Part shown: piece by piece, positions 43,130 to 51,985 of the stretch
Layout: each line of letters opens with the position of its first letter
Numbering within the stretch: the first letter of the stretch is position 1
Assembly: GCA_034506175.1 (NCBI GenBank)
Contig: JAPDQB010000017.1
Span: 1-64,000, forward strand
Source: a candidate division KSB1 bacterium
Lineage (GTDB): Bacteria > Zhuqueibacterota > Zhuqueibacteria > Zhuqueibacterales > Zhuqueibacteraceae
DNA length: 64,000 bases
Direction: 5' to 3'
Position numbers and translations under genes: made by a program
The notes under the pieces: generated by a model
The model's input: only the letters and a program-made list of their open reading frames with translations
Database searches by the model: none
What the model was told of the DNA's origin: nothing

Positions 43130-44416
43130 TTGAAAATCGCAGTGTCTCCCATCCGCTTCACCGTCATCGGCCTCGGCGGCTTTGCTGAAGCGCATCTCAA
43201 CGCCGTTGATTGGCTTGAAAAACAAGGCCTCGCCAAACTTGCCGGTGTCATTGCGATTGAATATGATCGCCGGCGCTTTCCGGAAAAAATTAAAAAATTA
43301 AACGAACGCGGCATCCCTCTTTATTCTTCAATTGCAGATTTTTTTCAACACGGCAAAAATTCGGCGGAAGTTTTAACCGCGCCGATTGGCATTCATCAGC
43401 ATGTGCCGGTGAGTCTCGCCGCACTGGAAGCGGGTTTGCACGTTTATTGCGAAAAGCCGGTGGCGGCAACAATTCAAGAAGTGGATCAACTCATTGCGGC
43501 GAAAAAAAAGTTTGGCAAACTCGTCGCCATCGGTTATCAGTACATCTACAGCCAGTCGATTCAGAAACTAAAGACACGGATTTGCGATGGCCGCCTCGGC
43601 GCGGTGAAAAACGCGGCGCTGGTTTGTGCCTGGCCGCGCAGCGAAGCTTACTACGGCCGCAACGATTGGGCCGGGCGTTTGCAAAAAGACGGGCAGTGGG
43701 TTCTCGACAGTCCGATGAACAACGCGATGGCGCATTATCTGCAAAATCTTTTGTATCTCGCTTCGACCAGCCGCCACGAAGCCGCCGCGCCCGCCGAAGT
43801 CACCGCCGAATTATATCGCCGTGGGCAATCTGAAAGTTGTGACACGACATTGCTGCGAATCAAATGCGATAACGGCAGCCTGCTGCATTTTTATGCGACG
43901 CACAACAGCGAAACGATGTTCGGCCCGGAGATGAAATTGCGCTGCGAAAACGGTGTCGTGCAGTGGGAAAAGTTTAATGGCGAAACGACGATTTTCTACG
44001 ATGACGGCAGCGCCGAAAAATTTGCCAACACAGATGAGTTGTGGATGTTCGCAGGATTCCGCCATTTCGTGCAAGCGATTCGCGGCGAAACGCGCTTGCT
44101 TTGCCCGCCGGAAGTTTGCCGGGGCCACACCCTCGTCGTCAACGCCGCTCACGAGAGTTGTCCGGCCATTGCCGCGTTTCCGCCGGAATTAACCTGCCTC
44201 GAAAGCGCTCCGGAGACGATTCCCTCGCAGCAGCCAATCGGCGTTTTTCATCGCGTCCGCGGCCTCGATCAATGGCTGCGAGAAGCATATGAAAATGAAA
44301 AACTGTTTTCAGAAACAGAAAAGTCCTGGGCCATTTGCGGCAAGCCATTTCGCCTGCAAAACTATCGTCACTTTCCACAACCTGGCGGCGATTTTGCAAG
44401 AGCCATGCAGCAATAA
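43130..44416 (+). CDS. Gfo/Idh/MocA-family NAD(P)-dependent oxidoreductase
   Basis: 428 residues from TTG 43130 (GTG 43142 also possible; neither has a clear ribosome site). Rossmann start RFTVIGLGGFAEAHLNAVDW, EKP motif in GLHVYCEKPVAATIQEVDQL, and a C-terminal alpha/beta substrate domain with WVLDSPMNNAMAHYLQNLL in the place of the usual G-x(2)-D-x(2)-H catalytic region. The family oxidises or reduces sugars and sugar acids. The stop is one base before the start of the sugar ABC-transporter gene, so it is probably in the same operon as the transporter and works on the imported sugar. Confidence 0.82.
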   Translation: MKIAVSPIRFTVIGLGGFAEAHLNAVDWLEKQGLAKLAGVIAIEYDRRRFPEKIKKLNERGIPLYSSIADFFQHGKNSAEVLTAPIGIHQHVPVSLAALEAGLHVYCEKPVAATIQEVDQLIAAKKKFGKLVAIGYQYIYSQSIQKLKTRICDGRLGAVKNAALVCAWPRSEAYYGRNDWAGRLQKDGQWVLDSPMNNAMAHYLQNLLYLASTSRHEAAAPAEVTAELYRRGQSESCDTTLLRIKCDNGSLLHFYATHNSETMFGPEMKLRCENGVVQWEKFNGETTIFYDDGSAEKFANTDELWMFAGFRHFVQAIRGETRLLCPPEVCRGHTLVVNAAHESCPAIAAFPPELTCLESAPETIPSQQPIGVFHRVRGLDQWLREAYENEKLFSETEKSWAICGKPFRLQNYRHFPQPGGDFARAMQQ

Positions 44417-44417
44417 G

Positions 44418-46850
44418 ATGAACACCATGCCAACCCGCTCGCCAGCGCTGCCGCTCGTTTTTTTTCTTTTGATGGCCAATCTGTTCGCCGACGAACCGGA
44501 GACGATCAACTTTTGGCACGTCGGCACCAATGACGACATTTTGATGTATCGCCGCATGGCCGTGCGCTTCGAGCAGGAGACCGGCATCCGCGTCGTCGTC
44601 ACGCCGCTGGGATGGAATAATTTCGAGCAAAAATATTTGACCGCGCTGGCCGCGCAATTGCCGCCGGATATCGGATCCACCAACACCGCCGGGCCTTACG
44701 AATATGGCCGCGTCGCCGGCGTCATCGATCTCGCCAAAGAATTTCCGGAAGACTTTGCCGCGCTGCAGTCGGAAATTTTTCCGGATTTGTGGCCGCAATA
44801 TACTTTTGACGGCAAAACCTTCGGCATTCCGCACCAGGTCACGACACTTCTCCTTTTTTATCGCAAAGACATTTTTGCGAAGCTCGGCCTCGAGCCGCCG
44901 GCCACCTGGTCGGAAATGATAGCCGTCATCGAAGCACTGGAGCGGGAAAATTATCAATTCGGTTATTACTGGACGCGTGACGACGCTTGGGCGATGGACA
45001 CCTGGAGTTTTCCCTTCGGCGCCACGCGTTATACTGCCGATGGACTGCAAACGATGTGGAATACGCCGGCGTTCATTCACGGCGTGCAATTCGCCATGCG
45101 GCTTTGGAATCTTTACAACATGCCGCTGGACAAGTCCGCCAAGCCCGTTGAGCTTTTTGTTCTCGATGAGAAGGAAAAAGGATTGCTGCAGCCGATGTTT
45201 ATCGACGGCGCGTGGCGATACATGGAGATCATGACGAAAGCGCCGCACTTGCGCGAGCAGTGGGGTATTGCGCCGCCACCGGCGGCTGATAACGGCAAGA
45301 CGCGCCTGGTCGCCGGCGGCACCGCCCTGGTGATTTTTCGGCTGTCGCCGCACAAAGCCGCGGCGATGAAATGGGCGCGCTTCATCATGTCGCCCGAAAC
45401 GCAGTTGGAATCGCTGCGCGATCACATGTTCAATCGCGGCGACCGCAACGAGCTTTACACCTCACCCAACCGGCGAATGTTTGAACTGTACGATTTGCCG
45501 CTTGATTCCAGCACCACCCAGGCCGTCATCACAACCTTGAAGCGCATCGGCACGACGCCGAAAGTTGTGGGCGAGCTGCAGGCAGATCGCATACTGGACA
45601 AGACGCTGAAACAAATCCGCGGTGAAATCCTTTCCTTTATCCACAGACGCGCTGCCATATTCAATCTTAGCCAATGGGATTACAAACGTGCCCTCGCCGC
45701 CGGGCGTTATCCACAGGAAAAGCGCCTGCTTCACCTCTTTGCCGACAGCGTCACTGCCGCGAAATTGACGGCGGCCAAACCGCAAGCAGATGCCGAGTTG
45801 GCGCGAGCACGCAACGAATTTGAAAAATACTATCGCCATTTGCTCGGCAACATCGCGCAGCGCGAGCGCGCGTTCGACATTATGGATTGGGCGAAAGCGG
45901 GGGCTTTGCTGATCAGTTTATTCTTCCTCGTCGCTGTCTTTCGCAAACACGCGGCGCGACAGGCGTGGCGATCTTATCTTTATCTCGCGCCTGCCATTGT
46001 TTTGCTCGTCGTTTTTCTTGTCATTCCCATCATCGTTTCAATTTACCTCAGCTTCACCAATTACAATCCGATCATGCCGCTGGCCAGCGCGGATTGGGTG
46101 GGTTTGAAAAACTACCTCAACATTTTGCGCAGCGCCGAGCTGTGGCAGAGCCTCGGCCGGTCGCTGTATTACGCGGTTTTGCTCATTCCCATTCAGCTCG
46201 TCATCGGTGTCATTCTCGCCGTCGGGCTGGATCAAGCCCTGAAGCCGGATCGTTTGTTCAAGTTTGCTTTTTTTTCGCCGTTGGTGACGTCGCTGGTTTC
46301 GGTCGCGCTGATTTGGACGGCGCTTTATCTCGGCACGGTTTACGGCTGGATCAACGCGCTGCTCCTGAAGCTTGGGCTAATTCGCGATCCAATTGCTTTT
46401 CTGCAAGATCAAAACACGTTTCTGAATTGCGTGATTGCCTTGAGCATTTGGCACGGCCTGGCGTTTGTGATTCTCATCAATCTCGCCGGGCTGCAAAATA
46501 TTCCCCAGCAAATTTACGAGGCGGCCAAAATCGACGGCGCCAACGCCGTGCAACAATTTTTTAGAATCACGCTGCCGGCGCTCAAGCCGCAGATTCTTTT
46601 TTTGGTGATTGTCGGCACCATCGGCGCCATTCAGGTCTTCGAGCAGATTTATTTGTTCGGCGGCACGGCGCAGGAGGGCGGCCCCAAATTCGGCCCGGCC
46701 GACAGCGGCATGACGATGGTGCCGCTGATTTTTCGCAAGGGTTTTGAAGATTTTCGCATGGGGGAAGCTTCGGCGGTGGCTTATATTCTTTTTGCGGTGA
46801 TTTCAGCGCTTTCCTTTTTTAATTGGAAATTTATGACCCGCGACAACTAA
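44418..46850 (+). CDS. ABC sugar transporter: periplasmic solute-binding domain fused to MalF-type permease
   Basis: 810 residues from ATG 44418. Signal sequence (ALPLVFFLLMANLFA), then a family-1 extracellular sugar-binding domain ~20-480 (INFWHVGTNDDILMYRRMAV, GIPHQVTTLLLFYRKDIF, LVAGGTALVIFRLSPHKAAA). A TM helix (~492-510, AGALLISLFFLVAVF) is followed by positive residues (FRKHAARQAWR), then six TM helices of a MalF/UgpA permease starting LYLAPAIVLLVVFLVIPII, with the EAA loop YEAAKIDGANAVQQFFRITL (~700-720). The extra helix puts the binding domain outside and the permease in its normal orientation, so the fusion is topologically sensible. It would feed the MalG-type partner downstream; the ATPase is not in this window. 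Confidence 0.88.
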   Translation: MNTMPTRSPALPLVFFLLMANLFADEPETINFWHVGTNDDILMYRRMAVRFEQETGIRVVVTPLGWNNFEQKYLTALAAQLPPDIGSTNTAGPYEYGRVAGVIDLAKEFPEDFAALQSEIFPDLWPQYTFDGKTFGIPHQVTTLLLFYRKDIFAKLGLEPPATWSEMIAVIEALERENYQFGYYWTRDDAWAMDTWSFPFGATRYTADGLQTMWNTPAFIHGVQFAMRLWNLYNMPLDKSAKPVELFVLDEKEKGLLQPMFIDGAWRYMEIMTKAPHLREQWGIAPPPAADNGKTRLVAGGTALVIFRLSPHKAAAMKWARFIMSPETQLESLRDHMFNRGDRNELYTSPNRRMFELYDLPLDSSTTQAVITTLKRIGTTPKVVGELQADRILDKTLKQIRGEILSFIHRRAAIFNLSQWDYKRALAAGRYPQEKRLLHLFADSVTAAKLTAAKPQADAELARARNEFEKYYRHLLGNIAQRERAFDIMDWAKAGALLISLFFLVAVFRKHAARQAWRSYLYLAPAIVLLVVFLVIPIIVSIYLSFTNYNPIMPLASADWVGLKNYLNILRSAELWQSLGRSLYYAVLLIPIQLVIGVILAVGLDQALKPDRLFKFAFFSPLVTSLVSVALIWTALYLGTVYGWINALLLKLGLIRDPIAFLQDQNTFLNCVIALSIWHGLAFVILINLAGLQNIPQQIYEAAKIDGANAVQQFFRITLPALKPQILFLVIVGTIGAIQVFEQIYLFGGTAQEGGPKFGPADSGMTMVPLIFRKGFEDFRMGEASAVAYILFAVISALSFFNWKFMTRDN

Positions 46851-47017
46851 TCACCAAATAATGATACTCAAAACGCCAAAGTTAAACACCGAGAATCGGA
46901 GAAAAGGAGTTGTCACGGAGAAAATTTTTTGCTGCCTGTTTCTGCAAGGGCTTTTTCGCTCCGTGATGCTCCGCGCGCGCGGTAACGCCGTGTTAAAAAA
47001 CTTTTTATCAGGACGCC

Positions 47018-47845
47018 ATGATGAAACGTCTTCCACTCGACCGCATTCTTTCATACATACTGATGGCCATCGCCGGCCTGGTGATGATCATGCCGTTTTA
47101 TTTCATGATCGTGACCTCGTTCAAGAAACCATCGGAAGCCGCCTCCTTGTCGATTAGCCTGTTCGTCAAAGAGCCGACCCTGCAAGCTTATCGCGATTTG
47201 CTGCAAGGCCTGCCATATTTGCAATTCATGAGCAACAGCCTGATTGTTGCGATCGCGACCACGGCCGGGACAATGTTTTTCTGCACGCTCGCCGGCTATG
47301 CCTTTTCGAAGCACCGTTTCCCCGGGCGCGAAAAAATTTTCGCGGCCATCCTGGCGACGATGATGGTCCCGGGCAGCGTCTTGCTGGTGCCGAGCTTTTT
47401 GCTCATGCGCGATTTCGGCTGGCTGAACACCTACCTGCCGTTGATCGTGCCCAGCCTGGCCGGTGCCTTCGGCATTTTTCTTTCCAGGCAATTCATCGAC
47501 ACGATTCCGGACGATTTGCTCGACGCCGCGCGCATCGATGGCTGCTCGGATTTTCGGATTTATTGGAACATTATTTTGCCGCTGTCAAAACCGCTTCTGG
47601 CCACGCTCGGCATTTTGACCTTTCTCTGGTCGTGGAATCGTTTTCTCGACGCGCTGATTTACATTTTTGACGAAAAGCTTTACACCTTGCCGCTCGGTAT
47701 CTCTTTGTTGCAGGGCCGTTTTGTTTTCAATGAAAATATTCAAATGGCCGGCGCCGCACTGGCGATTATTCCCGTTCTCATCATTTTTTTTATTTTGCAA
47801 AAACAAATTGTGAAGAGCCTCTCGACGACGGGGTTGAAGGGGTAA
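47018..47845 (+). CDS. MalG-type ABC sugar transporter permease
   Basis: 275 residues, six TM helices, with the EAA motif LDAARIDGCSDFRIYWNIIL contacting the ATPase and a family-typical opening PFYFMIVTSFKKPSEAASL. CAGGA precedes ATG 47018. It pairs with the solute-binding/MalF fusion. The 167-bp gap between the two genes contains a CACGGAG/CTCCGTG inverted repeat (46914-46920 with 46959-46965), apparently another intergenic repeat, so the operon has been interrupted by repeat sequence. Confidence 0.9.
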   Translation: MMKRLPLDRILSYILMAIAGLVMIMPFYFMIVTSFKKPSEAASLSISLFVKEPTLQAYRDLLQGLPYLQFMSNSLIVAIATTAGTMFFCTLAGYAFSKHRFPGREKIFAAILATMMVPGSVLLVPSFLLMRDFGWLNTYLPLIVPSLAGAFGIFLSRQFIDTIPDDLLDAARIDGCSDFRIYWNIILPLSKPLLATLGILTFLWSWNRFLDALIYIFDEKLYTLPLGISLLQGRFVFNENIQMAGAALAIIPVLIIFFILQKQIVKSLSTTGLKG

Positions 47846-47890
47846 CAACATGAATGTTGTATTACGACGTAACTCAACATTCATGTTGAG
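47846..47890. repeat. Two palindromes; second is copy 2 of the dispersed palindrome
   Basis: ACAACATGAATGTTGT (from about 47846) and CTCAACATTCATGTTGAG (47873-47890) follow the permease stop. The 24 bases 47867-47890 match 18223-18246 exactly. No T tract; a bidirectional 3'-end or repeat role between the convergent permease and mannosidase genes is possible. Confidence 0.7.
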
Positions 47891-47908
47891 CCTGGCATCA
47901 AGCCGCGA

Positions 47909-50365
47909 TCAAAAGCTGTCAAAAAGCGACCACACGGTAAGCTGCCGCCGCAATTCGTTCAGGCTGAGTTCCCGTTTCGGAACCGTGACCGCACGCGTCT
48001 GACCCGCATCGAGATCAAAATAGTTATCCGAGAAAATGACGTCATCTTCCTCCAAATCCAGCGCGACAAATTTGGCAAAGGACGAGGCCGTGACACGAAT
48101 CTCATGGACGTCGTTCTTTTCGGTTACAGCGATTTGCAGATGCGGGTTTTGCAGATGCAAATGTTTATAAGGCGCGAATACCGCCGTGCCATAACGTGAG
48201 GTTTGGTCTCGGGAATCCGTAAACACAAAGGACAAATAACGCCCGTGTTTGCCATTGTTTTGCAATTCGGCGGACAAATCAAGATCGGTGAGTTTTATCG
48301 AAGTCCGTGCCGGCACCTGCGCTTGCATTTCACCTTGTTTGATCACATCGCCGGTAAACGACAGCAGCCGCCAGGTCACGCGTCCGCCAATGCTAAAATT
48401 GTGCTCGTTGCTCAAATGCAGGCTCGCCGTGTTTTCACGCTCGTCACACGAAAGCAGAATTTGATCATACATGCGCCTGGCCGCATAATGCAAGGCTTTC
48501 CAGCGGCCAAAATAATCGATGCTGGACCATGACACTGCCGGCCAGACGTCGTTGAATTGCCAATAGGTCGCGCCCATGCAGCGGCCGCGGTGCCGCCGCA
48601 AATGCTCGACCGCCACGCGGATGGCTTCGGCCTGGCTCAATTGCGAAACATAGAGCAGTGAGTCGAAGTCTTTCGGATGGCGAAAATATTGCACCAGGTA
48701 AGCGAGAATTTTGCCGTTGCCGCCCTCACAACGCTGATGATCTTCCATCGCCGGCGAAAAAATATAGCGATCTTTCGCCGCCGTAAACGCCTTGACTGTT
48801 TTTCGTGAGGGAAAAGACTCGAAGCCGAATTCCGACAGGAAACGAAAATAATGTTTGCGGTATTCGGTAAACGGCTTGTTGTTGTGCCAGACCTCCCAAA
48901 AATGCACGTCGCCGCTCTCCTCGGCGTTCGGCTGCTCAAAGTTGCCGCCGGAAGAAGGCGAGGCGGGCCAATAATCGACATACGGACAGATTTCCTGCAC
49001 CAGCGCCGGAAAGAGTGTTTCGTATTGTTTGAGATATTCGGCGCGCATCTCGGCGGTTTTCGGGAAATCCCATTCCGCAAAGCCCCACTCCATTTCGTTG
49101 TTGCCACAGATCAGGCCCAGGCAGGGATGATGACGCAGGCGCTTGAGATTGTCTTGCACTTCCTGCCGGATATTTTCATAAAACACCGGATTGTTAACGT
49201 CGTAGACGCCGCAGGCAAACATCAAATCCTGCCAGATGATGAGGCCATAGCGATCGCACAGATCGTAAAAATCATCCGAAGGATAGACGCCACCGCCCCA
49301 AATCCGCAAACAGTTGAAGTTTGCCGCGGCGGCATCGCGAATCAGCCGCTCTGTGGTTTGGCAGGACGGCCGCGTTAAATAAACATCTTCGGGAACATAA
49401 TTCGCGCCGCGCGCAAAAATGGGGATGCCGTTGATATTGAATTGAAACGATTCGCCATGCTCGTCTTTCTTTCTCTCGAGCTGCAGGGTTCGAAGGCCGA
49501 GCTGCAAGGATTTTCGATCGATAGTCCGGTCGTTTTGTTTCACCTCGCAAGAAATGGTATAGAGCGGCTGCCGGCCATAACCATTCGGCCACCACAATTG
49601 CGGCTGTGGAATCAAAATGGTTGTGGTTACGCCGTCTTGAATTGGCAAAGTGCACGCGACTTGATCGGGATCAACGAGGGTGACTTGAAGCGAAAAATCG
49701 TCCGCTGTCCATTTTTCGAGGCTCGCGAAAATATCGAGAAAGACCTTGTCTTCGATATGATTTTGTCTAACGTGGAATTCGTCTAATTTCGCGCCGGCGT
49801 AAGCGCAAAGGCGAATAGGGCGCCAAATGCCGAGATCGGGAATTTTCGGGCCCCAATCCCATCCGAAGCTGCAATGATTTTTGCGCAGATGCACGGCGCC
49901 GTCGAGAGTGTGGGGGGGATTCCACAACGGGCGCTTTTCCTGCCGCCGCGCAATTTCGGCGATGGCGTTGCGGAAAAAAATTTCAACCTTGTTCGTACCA
50001 GCTTGCAACATTTCACGCACTTCGAATTGATAGCGCCGAAACATATTTTCCGTCTGCGCGACGATTTTGCCGTTGAGCCGGATTTCGGCGATGGTGTCAA
50101 GACCATCGGCTTCGAGATAAATGCGATGCCGTGGATCAAAAAGCGCCTCCGGCACTTCACAAAATTTTTCGTAAATAAAATCACGATTGGCGATTTCGAG
50201 ACATTGATGATTGTTTTCCCGAAAGAAAACATCATGCTCACCCCAATATCCGCTTTTCTCCAAATCATAAAATAGGGACCCCGGCGCTGTTCCGGACAGG
50301 GAAAACCTGCCGTCCGGAGAATAAATTTTCCACTCGCCGTTGAGATCAATCGTTTTTACGGCCAT
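47909..50365 (-). CDS. Beta-mannosidase, glycoside hydrolase family 2
   Basis: 818 residues, cytoplasmic (no signal peptide). Sugar-binding N-terminal domain with FRRYQFEV and CSFGWDWGPKIPDLGIW (typical of GH2 mannosidases), immunoglobulin-like domain to LQLGLRTLQLERK, and a TIM barrel with the acid/base Glu in ICGNNEMEWG (~425) and nucleophile Glu in FLSEFGFESFPS (~513). The GATYWQFNDVWPAVSWSSID motif is also typical. It hydrolyses terminal beta-mannosyl residues. It converges on the sugar transporter and is followed upstream by a LacI gene, which together suggest a mannoside-use locus. Confidence 0.92.
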   Translation of the reverse strand: MAVKTIDLNGEWKIYSPDGRFSLSGTAPGSLFYDLEKSGYWGEHDVFFRENNHQCLEIANRDFIYEKFCEVPEALFDPRHRIYLEADGLDTIAEIRLNGKIVAQTENMFRRYQFEVREMLQAGTNKVEIFFRNAIAEIARRQEKRPLWNPPHTLDGAVHLRKNHCSFGWDWGPKIPDLGIWRPIRLCAYAGAKLDEFHVRQNHIEDKVFLDIFASLEKWTADDFSLQVTLVDPDQVACTLPIQDGVTTTILIPQPQLWWPNGYGRQPLYTISCEVKQNDRTIDRKSLQLGLRTLQLERKKDEHGESFQFNINGIPIFARGANYVPEDVYLTRPSCQTTERLIRDAAAANFNCLRIWGGGVYPSDDFYDLCDRYGLIIWQDLMFACGVYDVNNPVFYENIRQEVQDNLKRLRHHPCLGLICGNNEMEWGFAEWDFPKTAEMRAEYLKQYETLFPALVQEICPYVDYWPASPSSGGNFEQPNAEESGDVHFWEVWHNNKPFTEYRKHYFRFLSEFGFESFPSRKTVKAFTAAKDRYIFSPAMEDHQRCEGGNGKILAYLVQYFRHPKDFDSLLYVSQLSQAEAIRVAVEHLRRHRGRCMGATYWQFNDVWPAVSWSSIDYFGRWKALHYAARRMYDQILLSCDERENTASLHLSNEHNFSIGGRVTWRLLSFTGDVIKQGEMQAQVPARTSIKLTDLDLSAELQNNGKHGRYLSFVFTDSRDQTSRYGTAVFAPYKHLHLQNPHLQIAVTEKNDVHEIRVTASSFAKFVALDLEEDDVIFSDNYFDLDAGQTRAVTVPKRELSLNELRRQLTVWSLFDSF

Positions 50366-50509
50366 AATTTGCTCTCGATTTATTTAAGCCGGCAAGATAC
50401 TGTCGTAATAACGCCAAGGAAGGAATGAAACGCGCTCACAACAGCTCAGGAAAGTTTATCTCCTGGCTGTGCGCCGGTCGATTCGAATGCGCCGAAGAAT
50501 ACGGTCAGA

Positions 50510-51547
50510 TTATGTTGTCTCGCGCCCGACTTTGCGTGCCGCCGGCCGCACCGCAGATTGGCGAACAATCAACCTGGTCGGCACGATCGTTTCACGCACG
50601 GGATCATCCTGATTTTTTAATTTTTCGATCAACCGTTGCGCCGCCAGTTGGCCCATGCGAATTTTGTCGACGTCAACGGTGGTGAGCGGCGGGGTGGCAT
50701 GCTCAGCAAGAAAAATATTGTCAAAACCCACGACGCTGATCTGCTGCGGAACGCGAAGGCCGCGCTCGTAAAGTAGCTTGATCGCGCCAAGCGCCATGGC
50801 ATCATTGGAGGCGAAAATTGCGGTCGGCAATTCTCCGCTTTGCAAGATTGCCGCCATGGCTTGATATCCTCCCTCTGCCGTCACGTCGCCGCGGCCAATC
50901 CAACCCGGCTTGCTCGGCAAATGATGCTGCCGCACGCTGTCACGATAGGCACGATAGCGGGCTTGCATGTTGGGATGGCGATTGGCGCCGAGAAGAAATC
51001 CGATCTGCTCGTGGCCCAACGAAATTAAATAGCGCATCATGTCCTCGGCGCCGCTCACATTGTCGGAGTTGATGGTGTCAAAGCTTTGATCCTGGAGATG
51101 ATTGTCAACTACAACCGCCGGCAGGTGGACTTCTTTGAGCCGTTGCAAAAAAACGGGCGCCATGTTGCCGGCGATAATCAACCCGGCGACGGTGCCGTTC
51201 AACACAAAAGTGGGGAGGGAGCTATCTCGCTCGGTGCTGGCATGCGCCGAGATCAATAAATTGAACTCATGCTTGACCAGCTCGGATTCAATGCCTTCAA
51301 GAATGACGGAATAGAAAGGATTGGAAAAGATGCGGCCGGGCGCTCGATCGATGACGAAACCGATGTTATCGACCACTTTGGCGGCCAGCCCGCGCGCAAA
51401 ACTATTGGGGTGATAATTCATGCGCTTCGCCAGGTCTCGAATCCGCTGCCGCGTCGCAGCAGAGAGACTGCCGCTATCATTCAACGCCTTCGAAACCGTC
51501 GAAATCGAAACACCAGCGGCTTTGGCAATGTCACGAATCGAACTCAT
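50510..51547 (-). CDS. LacI-family transcription regulator
   Basis: 345 residues. N-terminal HTH (IRDIAKAAGVSISTVSKALN), hinge helix (RMNYHPNSFARGLAAK) and a periplasmic-binding-protein-like effector domain (IGFVIDRAPGRIFSNPFYSV, AEDMMRYLISLGHEQIGFLL, AIFASNDAMALGAIKLLYE, VVGFDNIFLAEHATPPLTTV). It presumably senses the mannoside or a breakdown product and controls the neighbouring sugar genes and itself; a perfect palindromic operator lies 31 bp upstream of its start. No Shine-Dalgarno seen before ATG 51547. Confidence 0.9.
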   Translation of the reverse strand: MSSIRDIAKAAGVSISTVSKALNDSGSLSAATRQRIRDLAKRMNYHPNSFARGLAAKVVDNIGFVIDRAPGRIFSNPFYSVILEGIESELVKHEFNLLISAHASTERDSSLPTFVLNGTVAGLIIAGNMAPVFLQRLKEVHLPAVVVDNHLQDQSFDTINSDNVSGAEDMMRYLISLGHEQIGFLLGANRHPNMQARYRAYRDSVRQHHLPSKPGWIGRGDVTAEGGYQAMAAILQSGELPTAIFASNDAMALGAIKLLYERGLRVPQQISVVGFDNIFLAEHATPPLTTVDVDKIRMGQLAAQRLIEKLKNQDDPVRETIVPTRLIVRQSAVRPAARKVGRETT

Positions 51548-51577
51548 GGCGGCCTATTCAAAATATGACCACAAAAG

Positions 51578-51591
51578 GGAAAACGTTTTCC
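51578..51591. promoter_or_regulatory. LacI-type operator
   Basis: GGAAAACGTTTTCC is a 14-bp perfect palindrome with the central CG typical of LacI/PurR-family operators. It lies between the regulator gene and the plus-strand TonB receptor gene, so it could control either; autoregulation is the simplest reading. Confidence 0.7.
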
Positions 51592-51672
51592 GTAATTTAG
51601 CAAACTTTGCGTCAATGTCAAGTCTTATGCGTATTTTTTAGCGCGTCGGCGCCGCCTCTGGCAAAAATCTGC

Positions 51673-51700
51673 TTGACTTTTTAACCTGGCTTCCTATATT
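51673..51700 (+). promoter_or_regulatory. Sigma-70-like promoter of the TonB receptor gene
   Basis: TTGACT (51673-51678), 16-bp spacer, TATATT (51695-51700). About 285 bp upstream of the receptor start, which leaves a long leader without a clear gene. It lies about 80 bp downstream of the palindromic operator, so LacI control would be indirect or absent. Confidence 0.45.
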
Positions 51701-51985
51701 GGAATAAACCCGAGTTGCCACAACTGAGTGAATAAGTATATGCCCGGACTATCGCCAGCCGCTTTTAGATTCTCCTGCTATTTATGCGATTGCTTGGATT
51801 GCCCGTTGTATTATTTTTTGGAAAGGAGCCCACCCTTCAATTTGCGCTCAACGAAAATATCACGGACCATTTCCATATTTTGACCAACTCATTTCTTTTT
51901 TGCCCAAACAGGAGTAAAAATAAAACGAGCGGGTCGCATTTTACTTCCTACTTATTTATTGACTAACAATTCGGAGTGAGGAACT

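Noticed and set aside
47909..50365. Large plus-strand frames opposite the mannosidase (for example 49874-50275)
   Set aside because: Antisense shadows of a well-conserved GH2 gene with intact catalytic motifs.
51784..51966. A 60-residue frame in the TonB receptor leader
   Set aside because: Composition is not protein-like, no ribosome site, and it lies between a good promoter and the receptor start.
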